Below are positions 1 to 7,670 of a stretch of 26,156 nucleotides of DNA, one piece after another; position 1 is the stretch's first letter; each line of letters opens with the position of its first letter. Source of the stretch: CBDVBZ01 sp965372355 (GTDB taxonomy: Bacteria > Krumholzibacteriota > Krumholzibacteriia > WVZY01); the NCBI GenBank assembly GCA_965372355.1, contig CBDVBZ010000044.1:1-26156 (forward strand). The letters run 5' to 3'. The notes under the pieces were generated by a model. It was not told the origin of the DNA. It saw nothing but the letters and a program-made list of their open reading frames with translations, and did not search any database. The position numbers and the translations under genes were made by a program.

Positions 1-843
1 TCGCACTGGTTCTCCGTCGGCTCGGTGGTGCCATGGGCTGAGGCCGGGGTCGGCGTGGTAGCGACACAGTCGCTCGCGGAGATTTCGTATGGGCCGCTCG
101 GGTTGGAACTGATGCGGAACGGTAAGACCGCCAAACAAGCGCTCGACGGGCTCGTTGAGATGGATGAGAACCCGCAGTGGCGACAGGTGGGAATGATCGA
201 TGCGGCAGGCACCCGCGCCGTTCATACAGGCAACAAGTGTATTCGTGAGGCGGGGCACGCGGCGGGTGAGAACTTTATCTGCATGGCCAATCTGATGGAA
301 AAGAACACGGTGTGGGAGGCGATGGCCGAGGCGTTTCGTAGCGCCGAGGGTGACCTTGCAGACCGTATGCTCGCCGCCCTGGATGCCGCGCAGGACGAGG
401 GCGGCGACATCAGAGGCAGACAGTCGGCGGCCCTGATTGTTGTCACCGGTGATCCAACGGGTATTTCATATCGGGATCGCGTCGTGGATCTGCGTGTCGA
501 AGACAGCCCGAGCCCTCTGCGCGACTTGCGCCGGCTCCTGACGATTAGTCGCGCATATCAGTTCATGAACCAGGGTGACGAGCTGCTGGCCGGCCAGGAT
601 AACGCTGGAGCGCTTACCGCGTATGACAAGGCGATGGAACTGGCGCCTCACATAACCGAAATCCGGTTCTGGGTGGCGTTGACGCTTTTTACGAACGGGC
701 AGGAAAAGGAAGCGCTCGACAACTTCCGGCAGGTCTTTGCGAGAGACAGAGACTGGATCGAGGTGCTTCGCAGGCTGCCCAGCGCCGATCTTCTCGACAA
801 CGACAACGGCGAGCTCGACCGAATCTTGAGCGTCGCCCAGTAG
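1..843 (+). CDS. DUF1028 family protein with C-terminal TPR-like region (5' end cut by window)
   Basis: The frame is open from base 1, so the true start lies outside the window; the GTG at 25 is internal. The first residues visible (SVGSVVPWAEAGVGVVATQS) match the region about 25 residues into DUF1028 proteins, which belong to the Ntn-hydrolase-like fold. Other hallmarks follow: YGPLGLELM, RQVGMIDAAGTRAVHTG, AGENFICMANLM, GGDIRGRQSAALIVV and VDLRVEDSPSPLRDLRRLL. Roughly the last 85 residues look like one or two TPR-type helical hairpins (NAGALTAYDKAMELAP, then EKEALDNFRQVFARD). Many family members carry a C-terminal extension, often described as peptidoglycan-binding; here it is TPR-like. The biochemical role of DUF1028 is not established. 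It ends 25 bases from the stop of a convergent gene, with no clear terminator between them. The family call is firm, the function unknown. Confidence 0.88.
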   Translation, partial: SHWFSVGSVVPWAEAGVGVVATQSLAEISYGPLGLELMRNGKTAKQALDGLVEMDENPQWRQVGMIDAAGTRAVHTGNKCIREAGHAAGENFICMANLMEKNTVWEAMAEAFRSAEGDLADRMLAALDAAQDEGGDIRGRQSAALIVVTGDPTGISYRDRVVDLRVEDSPSPLRDLRRLLTISRAYQFMNQGDELLAGQDNAGALTAYDKAMELAPHITEIRFWVALTLFTNGQEKEALDNFRQVFARDRDWIEVLRRLPSADLLDNDNGELDRILSVAQ

Positions 844-868
844 ACTTCACGAGCGAACCACACTCTCC

Positions 869-1426
869 CTAGTGCTCCAGCTCGATGTCTTCTGTTTCCA
901 TGAAGACGTGGTCCTTCATGCGCTCTTGGAATTGGATGAGCTTGGCGACATCCCCGCGGATCTTGCCCTTGCCGCTAAAGCTGTAGTCGTGGATCGGTGA
1001 GTAGAACTCGATGCCCTCGGCGCTGGGATCGATCGTCTCTTCGGGTTGGTAGTCGATTAGCTGGAGTCCCGCGGGCAGTTTGGCCAGAGTTTTTTTCAAC
1101 TCCTTTGCCACATCACGATTGAACGTCTCGAACTTGAACTCGAAGTACGCGTTCGCGATCTCCTTGTCGGAAACGAACTCGCAGTCGATATCCGGGGTCT
1201 TCTCGATGGCGGAGACCAAGGATCTGTGGTGACGCCCAGTCACGATGATATGGCAGTAATCGCCACGAAAGGTGAGGACCTCCTTGAGGTGGTGCGTCTC
1301 GATATCGTGTTCCCGGGCGATGATCACACCGGTCTTGATTCCTTTCGCGGTCATGTATCCTTCGATAAAACCCTTTAGTACCTCGGCATCGCCCTTGATG
1401 ATCAGTTCGTGGTATTTCGTCGCCAT
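869..1426 (-). CDS. conserved-looking protein of unknown function, 185 residues
   Basis: I do not recognise this protein. It is soluble and rather acidic, without signal peptide or membrane segment, and begins MATKYHELIIKGD. An alternating pattern of hydrophobic strands and helices (GVIIAREHD, HLKEVLTFRGDYCHIIVTG, LVSAIEK) suggests a small alpha/beta fold. A histidine-rich stretch (HDIETHHLKEVL, then GRHHRSL) could bind a metal or a nucleotide, but that is speculation. The ATG start is supported by GGAGG six bases upstream. It lies 17 bases after the stop of the antiporter gene on the same strand, so the two are probably co-transcribed; a link to ion or pH homeostasis is inference from position only. 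Confidence 0.8.
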   Translation of the reverse strand: MATKYHELIIKGDAEVLKGFIEGYMTAKGIKTGVIIAREHDIETHHLKEVLTFRGDYCHIIVTGRHHRSLVSAIEKTPDIDCEFVSDKEIANAYFEFKFETFNRDVAKELKKTLAKLPAGLQLIDYQPEETIDPSAEGIEFYSPIHDYSFSGKGKIRGDVAKLIQFQERMKDHVFMETEDIELEH

Positions 1427-1443
1427 CGCATCCTCCAGCGTGC

Positions 1444-2904
1444 TTATCTAATAAAGACCAGAGTGACCAGGACAAACAGCGGAATCAATATCGGGATCGA
1501 CCACTTGAGCACATACCCAAAGAACGTGGGCATCTTGATCCCCGCTTCCTCCGCGATGCTCTTTACCATAAAGTTCGGTGCGTTGCCGATATATGTCAAG
1601 GCTCCCCAGAAGACAGCACCCAACGATATGGATTTCAAGTAGATCCCCTGTTCTGCGATCAGTCGATGAACGGCTTCGTCGTGCGCCACACCGACAAAGA
1701 ACTTGCCGAGCAGGGAGTTGAAAAACGTCAGGTAAGACGGCGCATTATCCAGAACGCTCGACAACGAGCCCGTGACCCAAAAGTAATGCGCCGGTGTTTC
1801 CAGGGTCTTGATGAGAAAGCTGAATCCACCCTCCGCGCCGGCCTTGAGTATAGCGATCGCGGGGATGATCGTCATAAAGATACCTGCAAAGAGATACGCC
1901 ACTTCCTTTATGGGGAACCACGAGAATTCGTTTGCCTTGTGGATCTCATCACGCGTGACCCAGAGAGAGATCAACCCCAGCGCGATCAGGAGCCCGTCGC
2001 GTAGCATGCCCTCGATCGTGAGATGAATGCCGAAGATAGTAACCTCACCCGCATGCCAGGTACCGCTCATCAACACGGCACCGATGACACCCAGCAGGAA
2101 CAGGATGTTGAACGCCCCTTCGATCCTCAGCGGAACCTTCTCCCCGGCATCCTGTTTCTTCTCTTCCCGCCGATAGAAAAAGCGGTCGATTCCATAAAAC
2201 AACGCGAGCAGCGGGGCCACAATGAAGAGTGTCTGCGGTAGAAGCGACAGCGTCCAGAAGAACGGAACACCCTGCAGAAAACCGAGAAACAGCGGAGGGT
2301 CCCCCAACGGAGTGAGCGATCCGCCAATATTGCTAACGAGAAAGATAAAGAAGATGATCACATGCACGTTGTTGCGTCGCCAGGAGTTGGCGCGCAGCAC
2401 CGGCCGAATGAGGATCATCGACGCCCCGGTCGTGCCGACCCAGGAGGCAATCACGGTGCCGATCAGCAGTATGACGGTGTTCGTGCCCGGCGATCCCTTC
2501 AGCGTCCCCTTGATGTGAATGCCACCGGCGATTGTAAACAGCGACCACAGGAGAATAATAAACGGGATGTACTCCGTCATATAGACGTGGAGGATCTCGT
2601 GGATCGCTTGGTTGCGGAAGACGATCAGAAACGGTATCGCAAAGAGCAGGGCCCAGAAGGCGGAGACCTTGGGGAAGTGATGATGCCACCAGCGGGGCGC
2701 AAACAACGGAAAGAGCGCGATCGACAGAAGGATCCCGGCAAACGGAATCGTTGACCAGATGGGGAGGCTCGCCCCGAGCGTCTCCGAGTCGCCGTGATCC
2801 GCGTTGGAGGCGAGCGCGGGAGAAAAGCTCAATAGCAAGAGCGACACAAAGAGCAAAAGAACGGCTGCCGCCGTTCTTGGCGTGACGGTCCTGATGGTTG
2901 ACAA
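1444..2904 (-). CDS. NhaD/CitMHS-type sodium:proton antiporter or anion transporter
   Basis: This is a 486-residue polytopic inner-membrane protein of the ion transporter (ArsB/NhaD/CitMHS) superfamily. The N-terminus resembles a signal peptide ending near ALAS. About eleven to twelve hydrophobic segments follow. Superfamily signatures are the re-entrant GGSLTPLGDPPLFLGFLQG in the first half and SSVLDNAPSYLTF plus GNAPNFMVKSIAEEAG in the second, the two pseudo-symmetric halves. Members are often annotated as sodium:proton antiporter or putative citrate transporter; the substrate cannot be read from sequence. The start is a TTG at 2902-2904 with GGGAG six bases upstream; no ATG lies nearby that would keep the signal-like segment. 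It is the first gene of a likely two-gene unit with the 185-residue protein. Confidence 0.9.
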   Translation of the reverse strand: MSTIRTVTPRTAAAVLLLFVSLLLLSFSPALASNADHGDSETLGASLPIWSTIPFAGILLSIALFPLFAPRWWHHHFPKVSAFWALLFAIPFLIVFRNQAIHEILHVYMTEYIPFIILLWSLFTIAGGIHIKGTLKGSPGTNTVILLIGTVIASWVGTTGASMILIRPVLRANSWRRNNVHVIIFFIFLVSNIGGSLTPLGDPPLFLGFLQGVPFFWTLSLLPQTLFIVAPLLALFYGIDRFFYRREEKKQDAGEKVPLRIEGAFNILFLLGVIGAVLMSGTWHAGEVTIFGIHLTIEGMLRDGLLIALGLISLWVTRDEIHKANEFSWFPIKEVAYLFAGIFMTIIPAIAILKAGAEGGFSFLIKTLETPAHYFWVTGSLSSVLDNAPSYLTFFNSLLGKFFVGVAHDEAVHRLIAEQGIYLKSISLGAVFWGALTYIGNAPNFMVKSIAEEAGIKMPTFFGYVLKWSIPILIPLFVLVTLVFIR

Positions 2905-3034
2905 CAGAAGCTCCCTCGACGTCGCCCCACCGGCCCCATCGGGGCAAGCGCGTATCCGGCATGACTCATCGTGTTGAACGCAAGAGACTAAACCAGATAG
3001 ACGTTAATCGGCAAGGAGATTCTGTGCCCGCCGC

Positions 3035-4678
3035 CTATCGCGGACCCATGCGGTTACGCAGCTGTATGCGAACCTCGGGATGCACCGTGCTCCCGCGCAG
3101 CAGATTCTGCATATCGGTTCTCGACAAGTCGCTGAGATAACTGAGCGACACCGTCGGCGGAGTGCGCGGGTTGCTGAGCAACGCGATCTTTGCCGGCATC
3201 GTATTGAAGAGCAGGCGCTTCTTGCCAATCGCGCGCAGGACATCCTGGTTGACCACTCGGTTCTTCGCGACTTGGATCGCACGGTCCGGGGAATTGATGT
3301 GACGGATCGTCTCGCGTGCAATCTTGAACATCGGGTGCATCGACAGGTCGAACCAGTAGTGACCGTCGCGCGCAAGCTTCCTCAACACGACCGGTGGTAC
3401 CGATGTCAGTGTCGGAGGCTGGCCTTTGAGGGTGCCGATCTTGTCCTTTTCACGTCGCAGCTGATCGTGAAACTCCTGGATCACACCCTTCTCGACACAG
3501 AAGGACTTTTCCTTCTTTGACACGTAGTCGATGACGGTCTCGAGCTTCTCGAAATACTCGTCTTCCATAAAGAAGGGGAGTTCGGAGAATATGCGGATGA
3601 TACCCCGCGCATAAAGAACCTCGGATCGCGAGACGAGACTGAACAAGCGTTTGTGAACGGTCTGGAAGAACAGCTTCTGAAAATCCTCGTTGTAGTACTG
3701 CGACTTGACGATTCTCTCGAGCATCGTGAGGATTACCGCGCATGGGACGGCGTGCGGCGTCGCCACTTTCCAGAATCCCTCGATGTCGACGTTGTTGGCG
3801 GCGTAGCGCCGGATCTCGTGACTGGGATGCAACATCAGACACCGGTAGTAGGTGTCTTTCTCGTCGAGCCGTGTGTGATCGAGCTCGTGCATCACGTACT
3901 CGGAGCCGCGAGCACCGCTGGCAGCTCCCGTGAGCAGATTGTGGACCTGGGCAAAACCCGCGGCCCTTTTTGTGCCTCTTTTTCTGGCCAGGACATCCAG
4001 GAGCCGGAGCTGTTGATTGTGACGCCAGTAGTCATTGATGAGGAGTATCTCGGGCCGCAACCACAGACCTTCCTCCATCAGATCGACTGCGTCGTCTTGT
4101 CGTTCGAGGTAGTCCGCAAACGCGTAGCGCAGCGGACCGCTGAGCTCTTCTATCGCGTCCTCGACATCGAGATGATCGCCCTGGATGAGGAGCTTGACGC
4201 TGGTTGTGAGATCCGTCTGATCGGCATCCTGGTTATCGTTGACGAGGAAATCATCCCATGGGCGCGTGCCGAGATGGCGCTTCCACGCCGCGTTCAGTTT
4301 GGCGTGGAGTGCCGAGATCCGGTCACCGACCTGGTATTTGAGCTGAGCGAGGATCGTATCCGCCTGGAGATGGTCGCGGGAGATATAGCCGTTGTAAGCC
4401 CGGTCGAGTGTGCGTGCGAACGCGCCTTCAACCGAACGCCAGTCGTCGTAGCTTCTTTCGATTGCACGAATCGATGCGTTGAACCCGGGAATGGCCTCGC
4501 TGACGAGTTGTTTGGACCCCAGGTTGAAAACGTCCTGATAGGCCTCGGTCAGAAGCCTCGCGCCCTTTTCGATCTGCCCGATCGGCACCGGCTTCTCACT
4601 GGCGCTTTCGAGAAGCGAGACCATCGATGACGTAAGTGACCGGATTCTTACCGTTTCGGCGGGATAATGTTCGCTCAT
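3035..4678 (-). CDS. large alpha-helical (HEAT/LRV-like repeat) protein of unknown function
   Basis: The 547-residue product is predicted soluble and almost wholly helical. I chose ATG at 4678 (MSEHYPAETVRIR) because GGAG lies about seven bases upstream; an open frame extends 36 codons further but lacks such support. The C-terminal third holds short helical repeats centred on His-Pro or Asn-Pro turns: LMLHPSHEIRRYAANN, LSMHPMFKIARETIRHI, VAKNRVVNQDVLRAI and ALLSNPRTPPTVSLSYLSDL, ending LLRGSTVHPEVRIQLRNRM. The SNPRTP...L..L pattern recalls uncharacterised helical-repeat proteins I associate with deltaproteobacteria-like lineages. Such repeats usually make protein-protein contact surfaces; no catalytic motif is visible. 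The gene stands alone, 130 bases upstream of the antiporter gene and divergent from a lipoprotein gene. Confidence 0.85.
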   Translation of the reverse strand: MSEHYPAETVRIRSLTSSMVSLLESASEKPVPIGQIEKGARLLTEAYQDVFNLGSKQLVSEAIPGFNASIRAIERSYDDWRSVEGAFARTLDRAYNGYISRDHLQADTILAQLKYQVGDRISALHAKLNAAWKRHLGTRPWDDFLVNDNQDADQTDLTTSVKLLIQGDHLDVEDAIEELSGPLRYAFADYLERQDDAVDLMEEGLWLRPEILLINDYWRHNQQLRLLDVLARKRGTKRAAGFAQVHNLLTGAASGARGSEYVMHELDHTRLDEKDTYYRCLMLHPSHEIRRYAANNVDIEGFWKVATPHAVPCAVILTMLERIVKSQYYNEDFQKLFFQTVHKRLFSLVSRSEVLYARGIIRIFSELPFFMEDEYFEKLETVIDYVSKKEKSFCVEKGVIQEFHDQLRREKDKIGTLKGQPPTLTSVPPVVLRKLARDGHYWFDLSMHPMFKIARETIRHINSPDRAIQVAKNRVVNQDVLRAIGKKRLLFNTMPAKIALLSNPRTPPTVSLSYLSDLSRTDMQNLLRGSTVHPEVRIQLRNRMGPR

Positions 4679-4718
4679 CACACACTCCATCAACGTTGAA
4701 GTTATTATTATGGAATAA

Positions 4719-4748
4719 GTTACAATGCGCCTGCAGAAGAGATTGCAA
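4719..4748 (-). promoter_or_regulatory. candidate promoter for the helical-repeat protein gene
   Basis: On the minus strand, TTGCAA (4743-4748) is followed after 18 bases by TGTAAC (4719-4724), giving a leader of about 34 bases before the ATG at 4678. The match to the sigma-70 consensus is partial. The region from here to the ATG is AT-rich relative to its surroundings, as expected of a promoter. Confidence 0.3.
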
Positions 4749-4770
4749 TTTGCGTGCCCGGTATTCGGGG

Positions 4771-4799
4771 TTGTGTGGAACGCCAACGTGGTCTAGGAT
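4771..4799 (+). promoter_or_regulatory. candidate promoter for the Ig-like lipoprotein gene
   Basis: TTGTGT (4771-4776), 17 bases, then TAGGAT (4794-4799). Four of six bases match the -10 consensus and three of six match the -35. It would give a leader of about 60 bases before the ATG at 4866. Confidence 0.3.
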
Positions 4800-4865
4800 T
4801 CGGGCGTGAGGTTGAAATGATGGCCCCCTGGCCGAGGTATGAACCGACCGAGTGGAGGAAAACCA

Positions 4866-6845
4866 ATGAAGAAACCACGTAGGGCACAAAGTGTGTTGCT
4901 GGTTTGTCTATCAGTCATGCTGCTGGCGTTTGGCTGCAGCGATGACGATGATGGCGGGACGGCGCCGCCGCCGCCGGATACCGATCCGCCGCAGATCGCG
5001 TCGGTCAATGCGACCAACCAGTATCAGATCCAGGTGACGTTTAACGAATCGGTCGACAGGACCACCGCAGAGGATTCTGAAAACTACACCGTCTACGACG
5101 TCGCCGGAGGGCCGTCAGCTCGGGCCGGTGGTGGATCGGAAGGCGAGATCGAGCGGGCGCCTGGCGCCACGCGTGGGGTTCAGACGGTGGCTCAGGTCCT
5201 CGATAACCGAGTCCTGCTGACACTGTGGGATGACATGACCGCGGAGCCGTTCGCAATCTTTGTTGAGGGTGTCAAGGATCTCAGCGGAAACGCGATCACG
5301 ACTCCGGACAGCACGCAGTTCAATGGTTCGATTCAGCCGGACCAGACGGGGCCGGAGCTGCTGACTGTGACGCCTGTCAGTGGTGCGCCCAATGTGGGCG
5401 TCGGCGAGTCGATGATCGCACGGTTTGATGAGCCGGTAGATCTCGAGTCGGCCCTCCAGGCGTTCACCTTCCGAACGGCCGGTAACGTGACCGCCGTCTC
5501 CATAATTCCGATGGACTGGAACATCTTGCTGATGATTCCGGTCCAGCCGATGCCCGGCGGCACGGCGTGTACAGCGCGCTTCGACACGGCTCTGGAGGAT
5601 TGGTTGGGCAACCATCTGGCGGCGGAGGCGTTCTGGGGCTTTAGTACGACCACGGAAGTCGATGAGGACCCGCCGACACTCGTCTCTACAAACCCCGGTG
5701 ATGGCGCGACCAACGTGCCTCTCGATGTCGTCTTTCAGTTGAACTTCTCCGAGGCGATCGATCCCCTGTCGGTGAGCGGCGAGGAAGGCTCGACCAGCAC
5801 ATCGCTCAATCCTCCCGTGGAGGGCGAACTGACGTTCTCCACGGACGGGAGGACACTCACGTTCACACCGGATGATCCGCTCGGGACCAATACGTCGTAC
5901 ACGCTCGTCGTTCCGGACGGAGCGGTCCGTGATCTTGCGGGCAACCCGTTGTCGGGTACGACGACGGTTCAGTTCACGACCGGCACGACGTTGCCGAGCG
6001 GATTTATTTCCGGCATCGTATCCGGTCATAGTGGAACCCAGGCGGCCAACCCGGCCGGCGCACTTGCGGTCGCGCCGACCCGGACACTGTTTTCCGATGA
6101 GGATGATGATCTGCCGATCAACGGCACGGATGAGGTCGGTCCCACGGGGTCGTACAGGGTGGAGCGTCTGCCCGACGCCTGGTACTTTCCATTCGCCATT
6201 ATGGACTCGAATAACGACGGCAATCTCGATCCCGATCGAGGAGATGCCATCGGGGCGTACGGCGCCGATATCCTACAGGGGGTTTTCGACATTGACAGTG
6301 TGAACGTCGTCAATGGCGTGCCCACAGAGCCCAATGCGAATTTTCCGTTGTTCGATCCCGTAGCGATTGCCGGTACGGTGAGCTACGTGGGCACCGCGCT
6401 TAAGGATGGCCTGGTGACCATCGACTTCTACGTGGGTGTGTTCGACACGGCCGATTTCGACCCCGATACATCGATGGCGGATTATGGAACGTATCCGCAG
6501 AAAATCGCCTTCATGCCGCGCTACGCGATAAGCACGCTAAGCGATGCCGATCTGCCGCCGGGGACGTACTACGTCGGCGCCTACATGGATGTCAACGGCA
6601 ACGGCGATCCTAATTCCAACGAGCCGGCTGCCTGGTACGGTAACGGGACACCGAGCCTGGTGACCGTCGAGAACGGCGCGGACAGGCTGAATATCGACAT
6701 TACGCTCGAGGATCCGGGCGCGGGTGGTGGTGGAATGGGTGTCTGGCGTCAACCCGAAGGCACGGCATCGAGAGACCGTGAGGCACGGGCGCGGTTCAGG
6801 GAACACATAAACCGTATGGTGGAGCAGCTGAATCGCCAGAAATAG
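4866..6845 (+). CDS. secreted lipoprotein with bacterial Ig-like (Big_5/SwmB-type) domains
   Basis: Start at ATG 4866, with GGAGG seven bases upstream. The 659-residue protein begins with a lipoprotein signal peptide ending LLAFGC (Cys24), then an Asp-rich and Pro-rich linker. Three Ig-like beta-sandwich units follow: one from about residue 45 (IASVNATNQYQIQVTFNESV), one from about 165 (VTPVSGAPNVGVGESMIARF), and the clearest from about 280 (STNPGDGATNVPLDVVFQLNF, ending LAGNPLSGTTTVQFTTG), typical of Big_5 domains. The C-terminal part holds two acidic loops resembling calcium sites (DSNNDGNLDPDRGD and DVNGNGDPNSNE), each before or after a beta-rich segment, and ends in a basic helix. It is probably anchored at the outer membrane; a role in surface attachment or matrix is inference. 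It runs convergently into the next lipoprotein gene. Confidence 0.9.
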   Translation: MKKPRRAQSVLLVCLSVMLLAFGCSDDDDGGTAPPPPDTDPPQIASVNATNQYQIQVTFNESVDRTTAEDSENYTVYDVAGGPSARAGGGSEGEIERAPGATRGVQTVAQVLDNRVLLTLWDDMTAEPFAIFVEGVKDLSGNAITTPDSTQFNGSIQPDQTGPELLTVTPVSGAPNVGVGESMIARFDEPVDLESALQAFTFRTAGNVTAVSIIPMDWNILLMIPVQPMPGGTACTARFDTALEDWLGNHLAAEAFWGFSTTTEVDEDPPTLVSTNPGDGATNVPLDVVFQLNFSEAIDPLSVSGEEGSTSTSLNPPVEGELTFSTDGRTLTFTPDDPLGTNTSYTLVVPDGAVRDLAGNPLSGTTTVQFTTGTTLPSGFISGIVSGHSGTQAANPAGALAVAPTRTLFSDEDDDLPINGTDEVGPTGSYRVERLPDAWYFPFAIMDSNNDGNLDPDRGDAIGAYGADILQGVFDIDSVNVVNGVPTEPNANFPLFDPVAIAGTVSYVGTALKDGLVTIDFYVGVFDTADFDPDTSMADYGTYPQKIAFMPRYAISTLSDADLPPGTYYVGAYMDVNGNGDPNSNEPAAWYGNGTPSLVTVENGADRLNIDITLEDPGAGGGGMGVWRQPEGTASRDREARARFREHINRMVEQLNRQK

Positions 6846-7617
6846 CACCGGCCGGTTCGCCGGCCCGCTGGTTCGTGAACAAAAGAAACGGGGCGTCCGC
6901 TTTTCCGGGCGCCTCGTTGTCATGGACAGTAGTGAAGAGCTCCCATCCGAATACTTGTTTGATTATTCCCCAAGTATCGGAGCCCTTTCCCGATGTCGTC
7001 TGGCCACCGGTGATTTGCATGACCCCAGGTGGCGCGGGAACATCATCGCGCCACGTAACGATCTGCCAGATCGAATCCCCTTGGGCCTCGGTGAAGCGCG
7101 CGGCAAACTCGGCGAACACGTCCTTGTCCTGAGTATGCGTTGTCAGGCCGATCCGAACAGCGAGACGATACGACACGGTCTTCTTGTACCACGTCTCCTG
7201 CGGGTGTGTGTTCGGGACAAATGGCTCCCACTCATCCTCACCCTCGGTGTACGTGAGCTCCAGCACAATGTCCCCGGCGTATGGCCGCCCCGTTGGCGGA
7301 TTCTGATCGAAGAGTGCCTCCGTGACCGTCAGCTCCGTCGCGGAGTCCCACTGCGGCACCGCGGCGATCCCCCGGTCGATGTCGTCCTGGCCGAAATGGA
7401 AAATGAACGCCCCGGAGCTGTCGAGGATCTTCCCGAATTCTTCGAAGTCGCGCAGTGTATACGCGCGCTCGAGGTTGTAGAGGAGATTGTCGCGTTTGTC
7501 GAGGGGCTTGTAGGCGCTCGGCGGTTGAAAGACCGTCTTGACCGGGTCGTCATCCGAACAGCCGGTGAGACCGACTGCCAGTATCAGGAGAATCAATAAG
7601 AGGGCGTTTCGCATCAT
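6796..7617 (-). CDS. predicted lipoprotein of unknown function (3' end doubtful)
   Basis: ATG at 7617 or the adjacent one at 7614 is preceded by GGGGTGG; a TTG at 7629 is in frame but less likely. The signal peptide ends VGLTGC, a good lipobox, so the mature protein begins with a lipidated Cys. The body (DKRDNLLYNLERAYTLRDFEEFGKILD, then a beta-rich second half with WQIVTWRDD) has an NTF2-like or SnoaL-like feel: a start helix that places a ligand-binding cup, then strands. I cannot name it. The motif DTWGIIKQVFG near residue 225 resembles the natural C-terminus of related lipoproteins known to me from candidate phyla. The last 40 or so codons as read cover a strong minus-strand terminator (6879-6915) and overlap the convergent gene by 50 bases, which suggests a frameshift before the true stop. 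Confidence 0.8.
   Translation of the reverse strand: MMRNALLLILLILAVGLTGCSDDDPVKTVFQPPSAYKPLDKRDNLLYNLERAYTLRDFEEFGKILDSSGAFIFHFGQDDIDRGIAAVPQWDSATELTVTEALFDQNPPTGRPYAGDIVLELTYTEGEDEWEPFVPNTHPQETWYKKTVSYRLAVRIGLTTHTQDKDVFAEFAARFTEAQGDSIWQIVTWRDDVPAPPGVMQITGGQTTSGKGSDTWGIIKQVFGWELFTTVHDNEAPGKADAPFLLFTNQRAGEPAGAISGDSAAPPYGLCVP
6850..6865 (+). terminator. GC hairpin with TTCG loop after the Ig-like lipoprotein gene
   Basis: A perfect six-base stem (GGCCGG/CCGGCC) closed by a TTCG tetraloop begins five bases after the TAG ending at 6845. No T-run follows, so it may protect the mRNA 3' end or slow RNA polymerase rather than terminate by itself. Confidence 0.35.
6879..6915 (-). terminator. rho-independent terminator on the minus strand, inside the lipoprotein frame
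   Basis: Read on the minus strand, bases 6915-6906 and 6899-6890 pair over ten positions (two wobble), with an AAAA-centred loop, and are followed by a T-rich tail (GTTTCTTTTGTT). The plus strand lacks an equivalent tail, so the element serves the minus-strand gene, although the frame of that gene runs through it. Confidence 0.6.
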
Positions 7618-7670
7618 CTTCCACCCCAATCAGGCATTCATATGAAGTATAACGCGGCACGCAAAGAACA

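Noticed and set aside
3653..4630. A 325-codon plus-strand frame opposite the helical-repeat protein gene
   Set aside because: It has no recognisable domain and no ribosome-binding site, and its composition is that of a mirror frame; the minus-strand gene has a good start and repeat motifs.
5115..6029. Minus-strand frame of 304 codons inside the Ig-like lipoprotein gene
   Set aside because: Extremely Arg-rich with no motif; the plus strand encodes clear Ig-like domains and a lipoprotein signal.
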